From assembly GCA_916700875.1 (NCBI GenBank), contig CAKAKS010000031.1, forward strand, positions 4,778,477 to 4,842,476: a DNA stretch of 64,000 bases, in the 5' to 3' direction. The translations under genes and the position numbers were made by a program. This DNA is from Sebastes aleutianus. Taxonomy: Eukaryota > Chordata > Actinopteri > Perciformes > Sebastidae. Within the stretch, counting starts at the first letter, position 1; each line of letters opens with the position of its first letter. The notes beneath the pieces were generated by a model that saw nothing but the letters and a program-made list of their open reading frames with translations, was not told the origin of the DNA and made no database searches. This document shows positions 33,486 to 44,606 of the stretch, one piece after another.

Positions 33486-33750
33486 ATTTGGTTAGTTTTT
33501 GGCAACAACAAAACTACCTTGTTAGGTTTAGGAAAATATCGACTCGTCATGTTTAGGCAACAACTACTTAGTTAGGTTTAGGAAAAGATTGACTTGGTCA
33601 GGTTTAGCCAACAAAGCTACTTAGTTACGTTTAGGAAAAGATCAACTTGGTAAGGTTTAGGCAACAAAACTACCTTGTTATGTGTAGGAAAAGATCGACT
33701 TGGTTAGGTTTAGGCAACAAAACTACTTAGTTAGGTTTAGGAAAAGATGG
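33486..33750 (+). repeat. 53-bp minisatellite, about 5 units
   Basis: Units of about 53 bases, each with GGTTTAGGCAACAAAACTAC then TTAGTTAGGTTTAGGAAAAG and ATCGACTTGGT. Units differ by a few substitutions and small indels. The TTAGG-like cores are not a telomere array, since they are spaced rather than tandem hexamers. Confidence 0.85.
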
Positions 33751-35067
33751 TGTTCTAGGTGGCTGCATCTGTACCAGCAGCCATGTCAAAATACAAGTAG
33801 TCATCTGATCCATTATTAATATAGAAATATTAATTATAGATGCTTTAAACATGGTTTTATACAATCACTCAAGTAAACTCTCTTTACAAAAAAACGGTAT
33901 AATTGTGTTTGTAGGGAGTTGTCTTTATCTTTTCTTGTGGGTTGGCATCTCTTTAAAAAATAGTTATTTAGTGTATGAAACGTAAAAAAGGAGGGAAAGA
34001 AGAGGGGAAGCTTATCCAGGAAGTCGTAACGGGACAGAAGGTCTGGTGGTTTGGCCTCATGGCCCCCGAGGCGTCTCCTGGCTCTTTGAGTGAACATCAC
34101 AATGTCTGATGCTGTCAGTTCTGGGCCAGACTGAAGTGTGAGCACTCTATTCTTCTGGCATTGAGCTGTCAGTTTCTCACTCACTCAAGCAATCGTTTTC
34201 CCAACTCTCCCCCGCTTTCCGCTGTCCTTCCCCCTCCGCTGTCTCGCCATCATATGACAGCAGCAGACAGAGACAGGTATCAGTTCTAACACAGGCTAAA
34301 ATGACAACTGACTGACACTGCGCTCAGATAGATTTGTTTTACAATGAGCGACTCACAATCGTGACCAGTTGATTTGACAGTATTGTCTTTTTCATTGTAA
34401 GAATTTTTTGTTCTTAGCATCCAACAAGTTGTCAGCATTTTTAGTAATACCCTACAGTGTGTTAAGCTATTCCTGGGTTGGTGTTTTATTCCGCCATGCT
34501 TGTTATTTTCTGTGTTTTCATTAAAAAAAAAAAGGGCTTCCTGTTAAGGCTCGGATCTACACAAGTAATTCATAATGGTTATGTTGCCATTTGTAAGGAA
34601 AACATCGGCCTTGACAATGCACACTATGGAGCTTAACAAAGACATGTTTACTACCCAAAGGGAAGCATTTCATTTACAGAAAACACCCCGTGGCCCTTCA
34701 CTATCCTTGTACTATTCATTGGCATAAAGCAACGCCTTCAAACCTCAAGGTTTTTTATTGTTTGTTTGTTTTCCTTTTCTCTTCAAACTCTTACTCAAAC
34801 ACTCTCATTGATTCTATTATTTCAAATTAGGTGTGAGCATTGAGCAGTTCTCACTCACAAAAAGCAATTGCTTCCAGTGACTTTAAAAAGTATATCACTG
34901 TTATTAAGATGATATCTTTTTGTTGTAAATATATAGCTGTTAAATACAGTATATTCATGACTGCAAATTGACATTTTGACCCTGTTCAACAACCCTGTTG
35001 ATTTAATTGAAAATGACTGTATACGCTGCAAACCATTGCTCATAGGAGATCACATATGTATAGCTAC
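33751..35067. other. Intron, nothing recognised
   Basis: The 116-codon minus frame (33834-34184) has no family resemblance, and 34261-34380 is single copy. Confidence 0.4.
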
Positions 35068-35610
35068 TAGGGCTGTCAAAGTTAACACGATAACACGTTC
35101 ACGCAAATTTGTTTTTTTTACCAATTTCTTTAAGACATTAACACAACTTTTTGTTCTTTAGCTTATCAGGCTTAAAGATAGTGGAGTCAAGATAGTGGTA
35201 TCATATGAAACTAGAAAAAACCTAAGGAATCCATCGGTACCAACCATGTCTCATGTCGAGGTTAAATAACGTTCCAAACTTAAGATACATTTTGGGGGGG
35301 AAAAACTGACGTGGCCATTTTCAAAGGTGTCCCCTGACCTCTGACCTCAAGATATGTGAATGAAAATGGGTTCTAAGGGTACCCACGAGTTTATGCTAAA
35401 TGCAGTATATACCTGTGATGGTTTCTGGACAATATTTGTCATTGTTTTGTGTTGTTAATTGATTATCAATAATAAATACATACATACATTGTTGTTGATG
35501 TTGACAAGAGTATTAAATACTTGACAAATCTCTCTTCAAGGTACATTTTTTAACAGATAAAAAATTTGCGATTTATTGCGCTTAAATATTTGAATCAATA
35601 GACAGCCCTA
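35068..35610 (+). mobile_element. hAT-like MITE family A, full copy with target duplication
   Basis: TAGGGCTGTCAAAGTTAAC to ATCAATAGACAGCCCTA, flanked by ATAGCTAC (35060-35067) and ATAGATAC (35611-35618), 7 of 8 matching. This establishes the 8-bp duplication for family A and hence a hAT-type origin. Confidence 0.85.
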
Positions 35611-36179
35611 ATAGATACCTAACATCTCTAAGTATTATATTTTGATGATCCTTTTTCAAGACACTTTCCTGTAACATCTATTCTTATGTCAGTTAGTGAA
35701 TGAGTTTTAATTAGCAACTTCGGTATAATTCATTTACCTCCTTTAAAAAAAAGTATGGGTTGTTGCATTACTTCACAAAGGCAGAGACAGTGCCTGTGAC
35801 ACATTAGGTGTGTAAGAAAATATCGAAAATCACAATATTGTGTTTTGATACTGATTTTTAATTAATAGTTTACATGCAAAGATTAACTCAGTCAATACTT
35901 ATTTCATTTGCAAAGTGATGCGCACTCTTAGTGTATAAAGTATTGCTATGATGCTGGATGTTACAGGGACTGTGGTAAATGCAAATGCAGGTCCCACTGT
36001 TCTGATTACATGGAAAAAATAAACTTCTCTTACTCAGATTTTATGCATATGTTGCTGTGTTCTTTATACCGACAGTTTTTAAAAAAAAATAGTTTTAAAA
36101 TCGGAATGTATCGCCTTGCTTACAGTATCAGCAATATATTGAATCGTAACCACTATATCTTGATACGTATCATATCACC

Positions 36180-36882
36180 TAGGGATGCACCGATACCGAT
36201 ATCGGGTCCGATACTGTGCTCATGTACTCGTACTCGTACTCGCAAAACGGCTCCGATACAACGGCACTGATACCACTTTACGGTGGTGCATCCGACCCCG
36301 CTGGGCCGGGATCCCACCTCAGCCGGCGCTTACCATCCCTCACTTTCATTGCGCCACAGGGTTTTGCTTGCACCCTCTGATTCGCGAGTGCGTTAGACTC
36401 CTTGGTCCGTGTTTCAAGACGGGTTGGGTGGGTTGCAGACATCGCCGCAGACCCCTGGCGCCTTTTACGTGGGCCAAGCCCCGTCCTGGGGGCACGACGT
36501 GGTTGGGGCACACTGAGGACAATCCTCCCCAGTCGACAGTCGCACCGGGAGCAGGGGGCCCTCCTCGGCGGGGAGAGAGGGCTCAGCGAGGCCTTTGTCC
36601 ACGGTGCGGCGAGGTCCGGGCGGGGAGCGTTGTAAAGCTGCGACCGTGAGCCACATTCGGCCCGAGCCTTTCCAAGCCGACCTTGAGCCGGTCGTGGTGC
36701 ACCACCTCATATGCAGAACTCCCCAGCCTGCCGTGTGTCGCTCACACCCTCCAGCTGGCTGTTAACGTAGGTCTTTTGGCACAGAGAAGTACTCGTATTG
36801 GTACTCGGTATCGACGAGTACCCAAATGTAAGTAATTGTACTTGTACTCAGTCTGAAAAAAAGTGGTATCAGTGCATCGCTA
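36180..36882. mobile_element. hAT-like element carrying antisense 28S rRNA sequence, nested in family D
   Basis: The left end TAGGGATGCACCGATACC and the right end (reverse complement TAGCGATGCACTGATACC) match at 16 of 18. Flanking ATATCACC (36172-36179) and GTATCACC (36883-36890) match at 7 of 8. Sub-terminal GTACTCGTACTCG (left) and GAGTACxxxxGTACTTGTACTC (right) are typical degenerate hAT sub-termini. The 28S-like core fills most of the body. Confidence 0.85.
36281..36715 (-). pseudogene. 28S rRNA fragment (D2 and following core), antisense
   Basis: The reverse complement reads in order GTGCACCACGACCGGCTC, GGCTTGGAAAGGCTCGGG, CAACGCTCCCCGCCCGG, CCGTGGAC, GTCCTCAGTGTGCC, CCAACCCGTCTTGAAACACG, GACCAAGGAGTCTAACGC, CCCTGTGGCGCAATGAAAGT and GGCTGAGGTGGGATCCCGGC. 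The CCCGTCTTGAAACACGGACC block is one of the most conserved stretches of eukaryotic 28S, so identification is secure. About 430 bases are present, with CpG decay. Non-functional in this setting. Confidence 0.92.
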
Positions 36883-36925
36883 GTATCACCAGATTCTTTC
36901 CAATACACAGCCATATCACACAGAG

Positions 36926-38239
36926 TTTAATGGTTTGATTGTGAGTTATGTTTTTACAGTACAATGACGCCTTTTTGCTGTTACTCGGCATTACAACATG
37001 AACTGCTCCCCTGCCTGGAGGCTTTTATCTGAAATCATTTGATTTGCATTGTGTCATCAAAACAATCACACACACACTTTAGCTGCTATAGCAGGGATTT
37101 TATTTGCGGCGGTTGGCTTTTTGCCAAACAGCTTTTAGTCTTTGCTCGGCTCTTTTTGATTTGTACCTCTTTTTTCTTTTTTTTTTGAGGGATTTTCTAG
37201 CAGGAGCCAAACTGTGATTGTAAATCATCGCAAGGGGTAGCATTCTATATATCAGTTTAAGTGAAGTACTTCATTGCAGATCACCGCTGTCTGTCACCGT
37301 CTCACTGCAGCCTCAGACTCCCGTGTTGATAAGACAAATCCACTAGTCGTCCTACTAGTTTTTCATCATCGTACATTTGCAAAAAAAATGGGGACATTTG
37401 AGGCGGGACACATAAAATCTACACACGCAGGGTAATACATCTGTTCACACTATCGGGGGGGCAAAGATGATTGATAGAATTTAAAGCGTTTCAGAAAAGA
37501 ACTTTCGCAGCCCTGTAGACAGAAAATGAGGAAAAAAAAAATAATGTGATTCATGGAATTATTAACATCTAACACCAGACACTTTGCCTCCAGAAAAAGA
37601 GTCACGCCGGTGGTTTGATCAGACCACTGAGATGTACTGAAGCAGCCCTTTTAAACAAAGCCCCCCCACCCCACAGCTGAGACGGATCACAGAGAAAAAG
37701 CAATTTTCTCCGCTCAATTCAACCCCTACACCAGAAACAATCCATGGTGCGCAATGCATGATGCAATATAGACATTTTTTTTTGGGGGGGGGGGAGAAAA
37801 AAAGAATTATAGGTGAAATATAATTGCATTTCTTTCTCATCAGTACTGGGAATGATATAATGCAATGGGAATTTGAATATGGAGTTCTGTGGAGATGGCA
37901 TTCAGTCATATTGTGTGTGGCGCTGCGGATGATTTTTCAAAGAAATGGCATGTTTGAGTTCACTGGGAGGACAGGTAGTATTTTACCAAAATGAGATGCA
38001 ATAAAGGCTGGCAGTTCAGAGCCTTTCATATGTCACGTTATGGAACATAATCATCTATTCCCTCAGATCTGGGTGGCTTTAGGACAAGAACAAAATGGAA
38101 ATTAGACGATGTTTCATTGACTATTTGAACGTTATGTTAGATACAACGGGTTAGCCAGCCACTAAAACCAAAATAAATGAATAGAAAACATTTCATTTTA
38201 AAAAATAATGTCTTCTAATAAATTGAGCATAAGCCTGGT
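36926..38239. other. Intron, nothing recognised
   Basis: A G-run at 37781-37795 and short A/T runs only. The 96-codon minus frame at 37619-37909 lacks family motifs. Confidence 0.4.
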
Positions 38240-38660
38240 GTCATTTAACATTTAACTGCGCTCGCACAAATGTGCAGGGAGGACTAAACTATTCTTATCT
38301 CCGTCCTGATAGATATGCATGAAGATCACGGTGCGCCCTACACGGTTGAAATGACTTCCTTATAATTAAGCAGTCACTGGTGATATACGACCATCGGTGT
38401 GCGGGTGGGTCATCGAGCCTTTTTGAGTCAACCGCGGCTCCGGTTGTAATCAGAGGCTACATAAATTAATTAATTTTCACCATTGGCCCCGACGCTGGCA
38501 CTCGTAATGCTACCGCGGGTGAGGACATTTAAAGTTATTACATTAAAAGTCCAAGCGAGTTTATGTTTTAATTGCTCCGAGCTGTAATTGTTCCGGCCAC
38601 CTTTTTGGTTTCTATAATTTTACACGTGTGTGTTACTCCATGAATACAAAATCATTGCTG
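38240..38660. promoter_or_regulatory. Candidate conserved non-coding block
   Basis: Repeat-free, with homeodomain cores (ATAAATTAATTAATTTT at about 38461-38477, CCTTATAATTAAGC, GTTTTAATTGC) alongside CpG-containing text unusual for this intron (ACCGCGGCTCCGG, GCTACCGCGGGTG). The nomination is by texture only. Confidence 0.35.
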
Positions 38661-39849
38661 ATTAAAATTGCTGGTAGCCAGCAGCTTAAGAGCTTGACAT
38701 GGAGCTTCTAGATGTAGGAAATGTTTTTTTGCTGAAGGAGCTAACTGTTCTTCTGTGCCATTCACAAAGCTTTCGTTACATCATCACAACTCAGCATGCA
38801 TCACTTATATTATACTCAGACATCACATAAAAAGGCTTAAGTGCACATCAAGTCTCAGGTTTAATACTCATTTGCAGGTCTTTAGCGCAACATGAATAAT
38901 TGTTATAGCTCTAATGAATATTGAGAAGAAAAAGGTACATGTGTGTGTTGCCCTACTTTTTCCTGTTGGTTCTAATTCCATCAGACGTTTAGGACATCGG
39001 GCCTTTTATTATTCAATGTTGCATGTATCCCATTTATGAAAAATGCAGATCAGTATGCAGTATTATTAATATCTTTACATTAATTGTGCTTATAGTGAGT
39101 TTGTCCCTTTTTATATCCTCTCATTCCACCTTCTAGGGAGTTTTGGTCCAGATTCTGGCAAATATATACACATTTTTATTTGAAAATAATAAAAAGTGCA
39201 ACTTCTGGAACTGCTGCTTCAGTTCTCAAGATACAAAGGCAGTGCAATATTTAACAAAAAAAAAAATGCAACCAATTTCTCTTCAGGGTCGAATGAACAG
39301 TGGTTTAACCGCCTGCTTCTGCTCTCATTTACAATATAAACGGTAGTGTAGGAACCACGAACGACTTCAGAAAGAAGTAATGTTTGTAGTAATATTAATT
39401 AGGGTGGTGGTTTATATTTAGTGGTATTGGTATTTATTAGTGTGATATTGTCATTAATATTGTATCATTTATTATTATGTGATCGTGATGTTTTGGGTCA
39501 CATGGACATGGGCGGCATTCATAGTTAATATGATCAGCTGTTCAACCTGAGTGCTGGAGGGAAGACGGGGTGAGTGGGTCGCCGTATGTTTTGTTGACCA
39601 CTATTTTCTTTTGATCGCTGTTTGATTATCCTGATTCTTGTGCACGTTATAATAAGATGATCATTTTCATTAAATAAGATTTTGTTCAACGTATTTTCGG
39701 ATCTCAGTGACTTACTTTGGTAGCGCGTCGGACAAGCAAAACAGGCCCCACTTCAGCCTCTCAAAGGCTTTTAGTTTGTTTCCTGAAGTCGTACAGGCAC
39801 AGCAATAATATTTAACAAAAAAATAAAGTGCATGGCGTCTCAGTAGTTG
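38661..39849. other. Intron, nothing recognised
   Basis: 39375-39480 is rich in ATTAGTGxxATATTxTxATTA-like AT text. No gene seen. Confidence 0.4.
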
Positions 39850-39929
39850 CGATCAACTGGTACCTATCGATGTAGTTGTATTGTAGGAATCGATAAATCA
39901 ATGTAGTAGATGAATCGTTACACCCCTAG
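39850..39929. mobile_element. One end of a hAT-like MITE
   Basis: GGTACCTATCGATGTAGTTG through ATGAATCGTTACACCCCTA, the right terminus of the TAGGGGTGTAACGATTCAT type. The partner end was not found. Confidence 0.5.
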
Positions 39930-40945
39930 TGAGTGAGCTATTTACAGTGCTGGAACCTTAGTCAGTATTGTTGCTTACATTATAGGTGATTTCATAGGTC
40001 AAATCGCTCCATATTTTGGCACCTTGGGCACAGCGCAACAAGCTGTAAAACCAACACTGTTATCACCTTATGAAGCGAACATGTTAGCAACCAGTTGTCC
40101 ATATACACGTCCAGAAGACACAGTCCTGAAGACACAGTCCTGAAGAATATACGTCTGACATGTACTCTCCTTTTAGCTCTGTTTTTGGTCTCCACCACTA
40201 CAGAAGAAAATATCTGGCTCTTTAGCTACTAAATGCTCCACTATGTTCACCAACTTTTTGCTGAATATGTCTGTCTGCCAATTAGTGCTGGGCAGGCAGG
40301 TAGCGGACAATGGGGTTTTAGAGCTTTTCCACTAAACTGCTTTGTGTAGGTGGAAAACCCAAAAAATTAGACTAAACCAAAGCCCTAAAGTCGTGGGCCG
40401 TAGACATGAACCGGAGCAAAGACACGGTCACAAGACACTAAAAACTCCATAGTGCCGGGGGGGAGCTGCAGAGTTGGGTAATAATTCTCTTTAGGTTCAC
40501 CACTAAAAGCGACCCCCCCTTCAAATTATAGTCTTTGAATCCATAGTTCATATAAAAATATTGATTAGCACAGCTTTAGATAACTCAAACTAGAATGGTT
40601 TATGTGAAGTTTAGTTTATGTGACGGACAAAACAATTATTGATTGTATAAATCCATATGACTCTACTCGACTCTGACATCATTACAGGGAAGTACTGTAC
40701 ATTAGTAACTTTTAAGTGGGCCCCGTGAAAAGACGAGGGGTTAGCTGAAAACAAATGTCAGGGATCTAAGCTTACGTCTCAATTGGATGCTAAAAGATTA
40801 ATGTGGTGCGTTTCAATAATTAGAATTGGAAGTATGCATTATTGTTGTTTGTTCAGTCGCCATTAGGATTGTAATCAGCACTGGAAAGTGTTTGAAGTGA
40901 AGTGGCAAGTGAAGAGCACTCTTTAAAAGAGATGCTGTGCTGTTA
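39930..40945. other. Intron, nothing recognised
   Basis: A short direct duplication of GAAGACACAGTCCT at about 40115-40145; otherwise featureless. Confidence 0.4.
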
Positions 40946-41091
40946 GTAGGGCTGCAACTAACCATTATTTTCATCGTCGATTAGTCTGCCGATTATTTTC
41001 TCAATTAATTGTTTGGTCTATAAAATGTCAGACAAATTGAAAAAAAATGTCCATCCCAGTTTCTCAAAGTTGAAGGTGATGTCTTTAAACT
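40946..41091 (+). mobile_element. MITE family G, left half
   Basis: TAGTAGGGCTGCAACTAACC, ATTATTTTCATCGTCGATTA, TCAATTAATTGTTTGGTCTA and TAAAATGTCAGACAAATTGA. A second left end lies at 62539; the reverse of the family is at 25290-25569. Confidence 0.7.
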
Positions 41092-41740
41092 AGGGCTGTC
41101 AGAGTTAAGGAGGTTATGTTTTCACCGCCATTTGTTTGTTTGTTGGTTTGTCCGTTTGGAGGATTAATCCAAAAGTCCAACATGTATTTGAATGAAATTT
41201 TTTGGAGGGGTGGGGTGTGGCACAATGAACAACCCATTCGATTTTTATGGTGATCCGGATAATGATCCGGGTTCGGATGGAGAGAGGGGGGGACAACTGT
41301 AGACTTAGCGTTTTTTCACATTAAACTCGGTAAAATTACAGTCGAGTTCGACTAAAGCACACTTGGTGATTGTCGAAAAAGAGTAACGACGACGGTTTAG
41401 GTGATTTTTACTTTGTTTCTGTCCAGTTTGAATGAAGTGTTTTACGCTGCTCCACTACGTACAGCTGATCTCAACATGAACAAAAATACACTCGGATGAT
41501 GGCGCACAGAGAGGGGGGGCAATCGTACCCGGGCAGCTTGGTGGAGGTCTGCGCTCACTGGGTACCATTCTAGTTTTTTAAATGCATTAACGCAATCGAT
41601 ACTTCGGAGGTTGTAGCGGGTTCAGTTCTAAAGCTACATTGAAGATTTTGTTATCATATGAAACTAGAAAACCTGAGGAATTTACCAAAATACCAACCAT
41701 GTCATACTAGCTTGTTATGAAGAAGGTTAAATAACTTGCA
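41092..41740 (+). mobile_element. MITE family A fragment split by repeat K
   Basis: The first 17 bases (TAGGGCTGTCAGAGTTAA, about 41092-41109) are family A. The family resumes at about 41574 (TTTTTAAATGCATTAACGC) through CATATGAAACTAGAAAACCT and CCATGTCATACTAGCTTGTT, then ends truncated. The interruption is the family K repeat. Confidence 0.7.
41110..41573 (+). repeat. Interspersed repeat family K, inserted in family A
   Basis: GGAGGTTATGTTTTCACCGC, CCATTTGTTTGTTTGTTGG, GGTGATCCGGATAATGATCC and GAGGTCTGCGCTCACTGGGT are recognisable parts of a widespread fish repeat. The right part matches 8215-8425 reversed. The class is unknown to me. Confidence 0.65.
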
Positions 41741-42324
41741 CTTCATTTGGATCCAATTTCTGCATTACTTTGCAGGATACCAAATAATATTCATCTAAAA
41801 ACTGATTACACTGGATTTTGTATTGATTCCTTAGTAAGCATGGCATTCTGCTCATGTCTGCACTAGCCAATCAAACATTAACTTTTAATTGTCCACCTCA
41901 AAGAACAATTAACTGATTCTGTCAAAAATAAAATAGAAATAAAAAGTGAAAAATTATACTAATATGATAAGATGAAATAGAGATATTTCTACCCCCCAGC
42001 CACTTATACCCAGATGGAGGAAAAATCAAAGGCATATGTGTAAGAAGGAAAAATAAATACATTAAAATGAATAAGTAAATGTAATTCTGTTTAACAAAAA
42101 AGAGGCACGCATTGTCGAACTGTATTATTTGAGACCATTTCAGTGCAAAATAGAATTACTCTGGGTTTGAACTCTTCCTGGTGCAAGAAACCTGTGGTTT
42201 TACCAACTGACCCAGACTTAAAGTGATGATGTGCCTCAAGTCTAAAACACTTTACCACCACTGCAGCGCAGCAGCATGTCATATGACACCTACCATTTGA
42301 TGTGGCGTTGACAGTGTTGTCACA
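41741..42324. other. Intron, nothing recognised
   Basis: 41860-41945 (ACTTTTAATTGTCCACCTC) may be residual family G/A text. No gene. Confidence 0.35.
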
Positions 42325-42421
42325 TGAGAATAGAATAGAATAGACATCTTTATTGTCCTCTTGCGTGGAAATTTGTCCTTGGCTTCACAGACACGCACAC
42401 TTCACAGACATACATACACTC
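42325..42421 (-). mobile_element. 3' tail of a truncated LINE
   Basis: GAATAGAATAGAATAGACAT then CTTTATTGTCC. Read in reverse it is a LINE 3' end with an ATTCT microsatellite tail, like the tail at 30506. It abuts the left end of family B. Confidence 0.5.
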
Positions 42422-42922
42422 AAAGGTCCCATATTGTAAAAAGTGAGATTTTCAGGTCTTTTACATTATAAAGAAGGTTTAAGTGCTTTATAAATACTGT
42501 TTAACTACGCTCAATATACGGAGAAATACACACAGCCCATATTCAGAAATTGTGCGTTTGAAACAAGCTGTTAGGATTTCTGTCCATTTGTGATGTCACA
42601 AATATACAATATTTAGACCAATACACGGTTTTAAACGTAAACATTCTAAATGTGTCCCAGTTTATTTCCTGTTGCAGTGTATGTGAATGACATCAGCTGA
42701 CAGGAAGTAAACATGGACCCAAACTGTTGCCTGGCAACGCAATTCCATGGCAAATCAGTTGAAATGCACTTAAACAGAGAGTTTTCAAACAGAGTGTAAA
42801 TACAGGTATATTCAGGCAGACAGTATGAGAAAAATAAAGTTATTTTTTTAACATTACAGCATGTAAACATGTTCTATTAGAAACACAAAATACAAGTATG
42901 AACCTGATATGGGACCTTTTAA
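42422..42922 (+). mobile_element. MITE family B, copy 2
   Basis: AAAGGTCCCATATTGTAAAA to CTGATATGGGACCTTTT. The AAAGGTCCCATAT terminus is exactly inverted at the right end. The interior is about 85-90% like 28084-28596 by eye. Confidence 0.8.
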
Positions 42923-44094
42923 AAGCTTCCTTTGCCGTGGGTTAAGTTACATGAGATTAGGGGGAAAAAAAATATATATATATAATGATAAATACCAGTA
43001 ATGGTTGGCCAAACGGTTGGGATGAGAGTGTTAAAATAGTAACAGTTAATACATACTGTATCTTAAATATACATCATAAAGTCTATTAAATAGAACATTC
43101 TTTCACACCTGCATGTATTGCCATCCGTAAAAAAAGATAATAGTAATTGGGCCATCTGTTTCCACGTCTCATACTACTGTGGTGTCTCCAGGACTTTGTG
43201 TCTCACAATGTCACTCGCACGGTAAAAAGTTTAGGAAGTTTTTAGAGCAGACTGACAGATTGACGACTGCAGCGAGAATATGCTACGGGGTACTGCCAGA
43301 ATATATTTGTTAAATAAATTTAAAAAGTTAATTTGCAAGGAACCATTTTAAATTAAATGCAATGGCTTGAAAATGATTAATGAATTCAATATGTATTCTT
43401 TTTAAATGGATTTTACCTCAGTTTTGTTCATTCAATTCCAGCTTTCATGAACATAAGGGACTTTTTTTTTCCTTGAACAGAGACTGAAAGGCAGTCACCT
43501 GCTGCCAACAGTGGACGAATACGCTTCACTTAGCTAATGGCAAGCAATGTGGCACCGTGCCTCGCTCATCACCTCGACAGGAATGACCAAGTCTCCCCCC
43601 CAGTTGGTGAAAGACTTGCAAATAATGTATTAGTTTAAAAGTATTGGGCATTTAACCAATATGGCAACCGTGGCCTGGCAGACATGTAGCTGTCTTTGGC
43701 TATTCTGCAGCTGCAGTCTGCCAAGGCAAATGCACAGTTGCTGTTCTCAAGTTCACACTACATTGAAGAGACAGTTAATCTGTGACAACCTAACAATATC
43801 CAGAGCCTTCAGCTTTCCCCCTCAAGCTCTCTCCGACTACCCCGGCGAATGCTGCCGTGGGGAGCGGCCCTGAGCTCCCTCCGCTGATGAATCTCTTGCC
43901 TTCTATCCAGAGGGCTCATTTATTAGATTTGAGGGGGTTCCCCAGTGTTCTCCATACCCCTTCTGACAATTGAGGTCTTCTGAAAGTCAGCCTACTGTAG
44001 ATGAACTCATTCTGCATCTAGAGTACTCTTTCAACCTGCTGGAAAAATCTCTCCTCAGTTTGGAGTTTAAGGTTGCATGACAGAAAAACGATCA
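42923..44094. other. Intron, nothing recognised
   Basis: A short (TA)8 run at 42970-42985. The remainder is single copy. Confidence 0.4.
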
Positions 44095-44606
44095 AGTTGC
44101 AGTGGGTAGAATTGGAGCAAATATGATTAAAAAAAAAAGTTATTTTTATAAAATGGTCACTATATCCTGATGGGTAATCTGAAAAAAGGCATATGCCTCT
44201 GTGTCCTCCGGTGCTCCTAACGTCATCTGCAAGATTTCACAGACCGGAGGAAAACAACCAATCAGAGCCGAGCTAGAGCCTTGCCGTCTCTGAGCAGCTG
44301 TCAATCACTCGCAAACTCCGACCAAACGGTCAAACTAGGCAGCGCTGATCAAATATGAATCAATATTCTGTTACCGTAATGCCTATTCTTCTCTTGTAGT
44401 GTACTGTTTAGCTGTAAAACAAGATGGTTTCTGACCCGGGCCACCATGTTGAGAACAATTGATGAAACCAGGCACCGCCCACGAGCCGAAACACAGCCAA
44501 TCGGAAGTTTTCTCTCAGAACACTTGAATTACAATATGCCGAAAGGTTATTATGGAGCTTTTGCCCAATGATGCCAAAAACGTTTTGCCTACTGAAGCTT
44601 TAAAAG
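44095..44606 (+). mobile_element. Fold-back element family H, right arm reduced
   Basis: TTGCAGTGGGTAGAATTGGA to CGTTTTGCCTACTGAAGCTT, with CAACCAATCAGAGCCGAGCT and CTGTCAATCACTCGCAAACT. The inverse right arm seen at 60577-60720 is deleted, so this copy cannot form the full hairpin. Confidence 0.75.

Larger units (their letters stand above)
35805..36915 (-). mobile_element. MITE family D, split by a nested hAT element
   Basis: Left part 35805-36179 (TAGGTGTGTAAGAAAATATC ... TTGATACGTATCATATCACC) and right part 36883-36915 (CACCAGATTCTTTCCAATAC, CAGCCATA) together follow the layout of 23544-24086. Outer flanks TGACACAT and TCACACAG match at 6 of 8. The gap is exactly filled by the element at 36180-36882. 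Confidence 0.75.

Noticed and set aside
33486..33750. Interstitial telomere repeat
   Set aside because: TTAGG-like cores are spaced in 53-base units and are not tandem TTAGGG.
33486..33750. CRISPR-like array
   Set aside because: Units are diverged tandem copies without unique spacers, in a vertebrate genome.
36185..36649. 154-codon plus frame in GC-rich sequence as a gene
   Set aside because: It is antisense 28S rRNA sequence inside a hAT element, and the frame is a by-product of its GC content.
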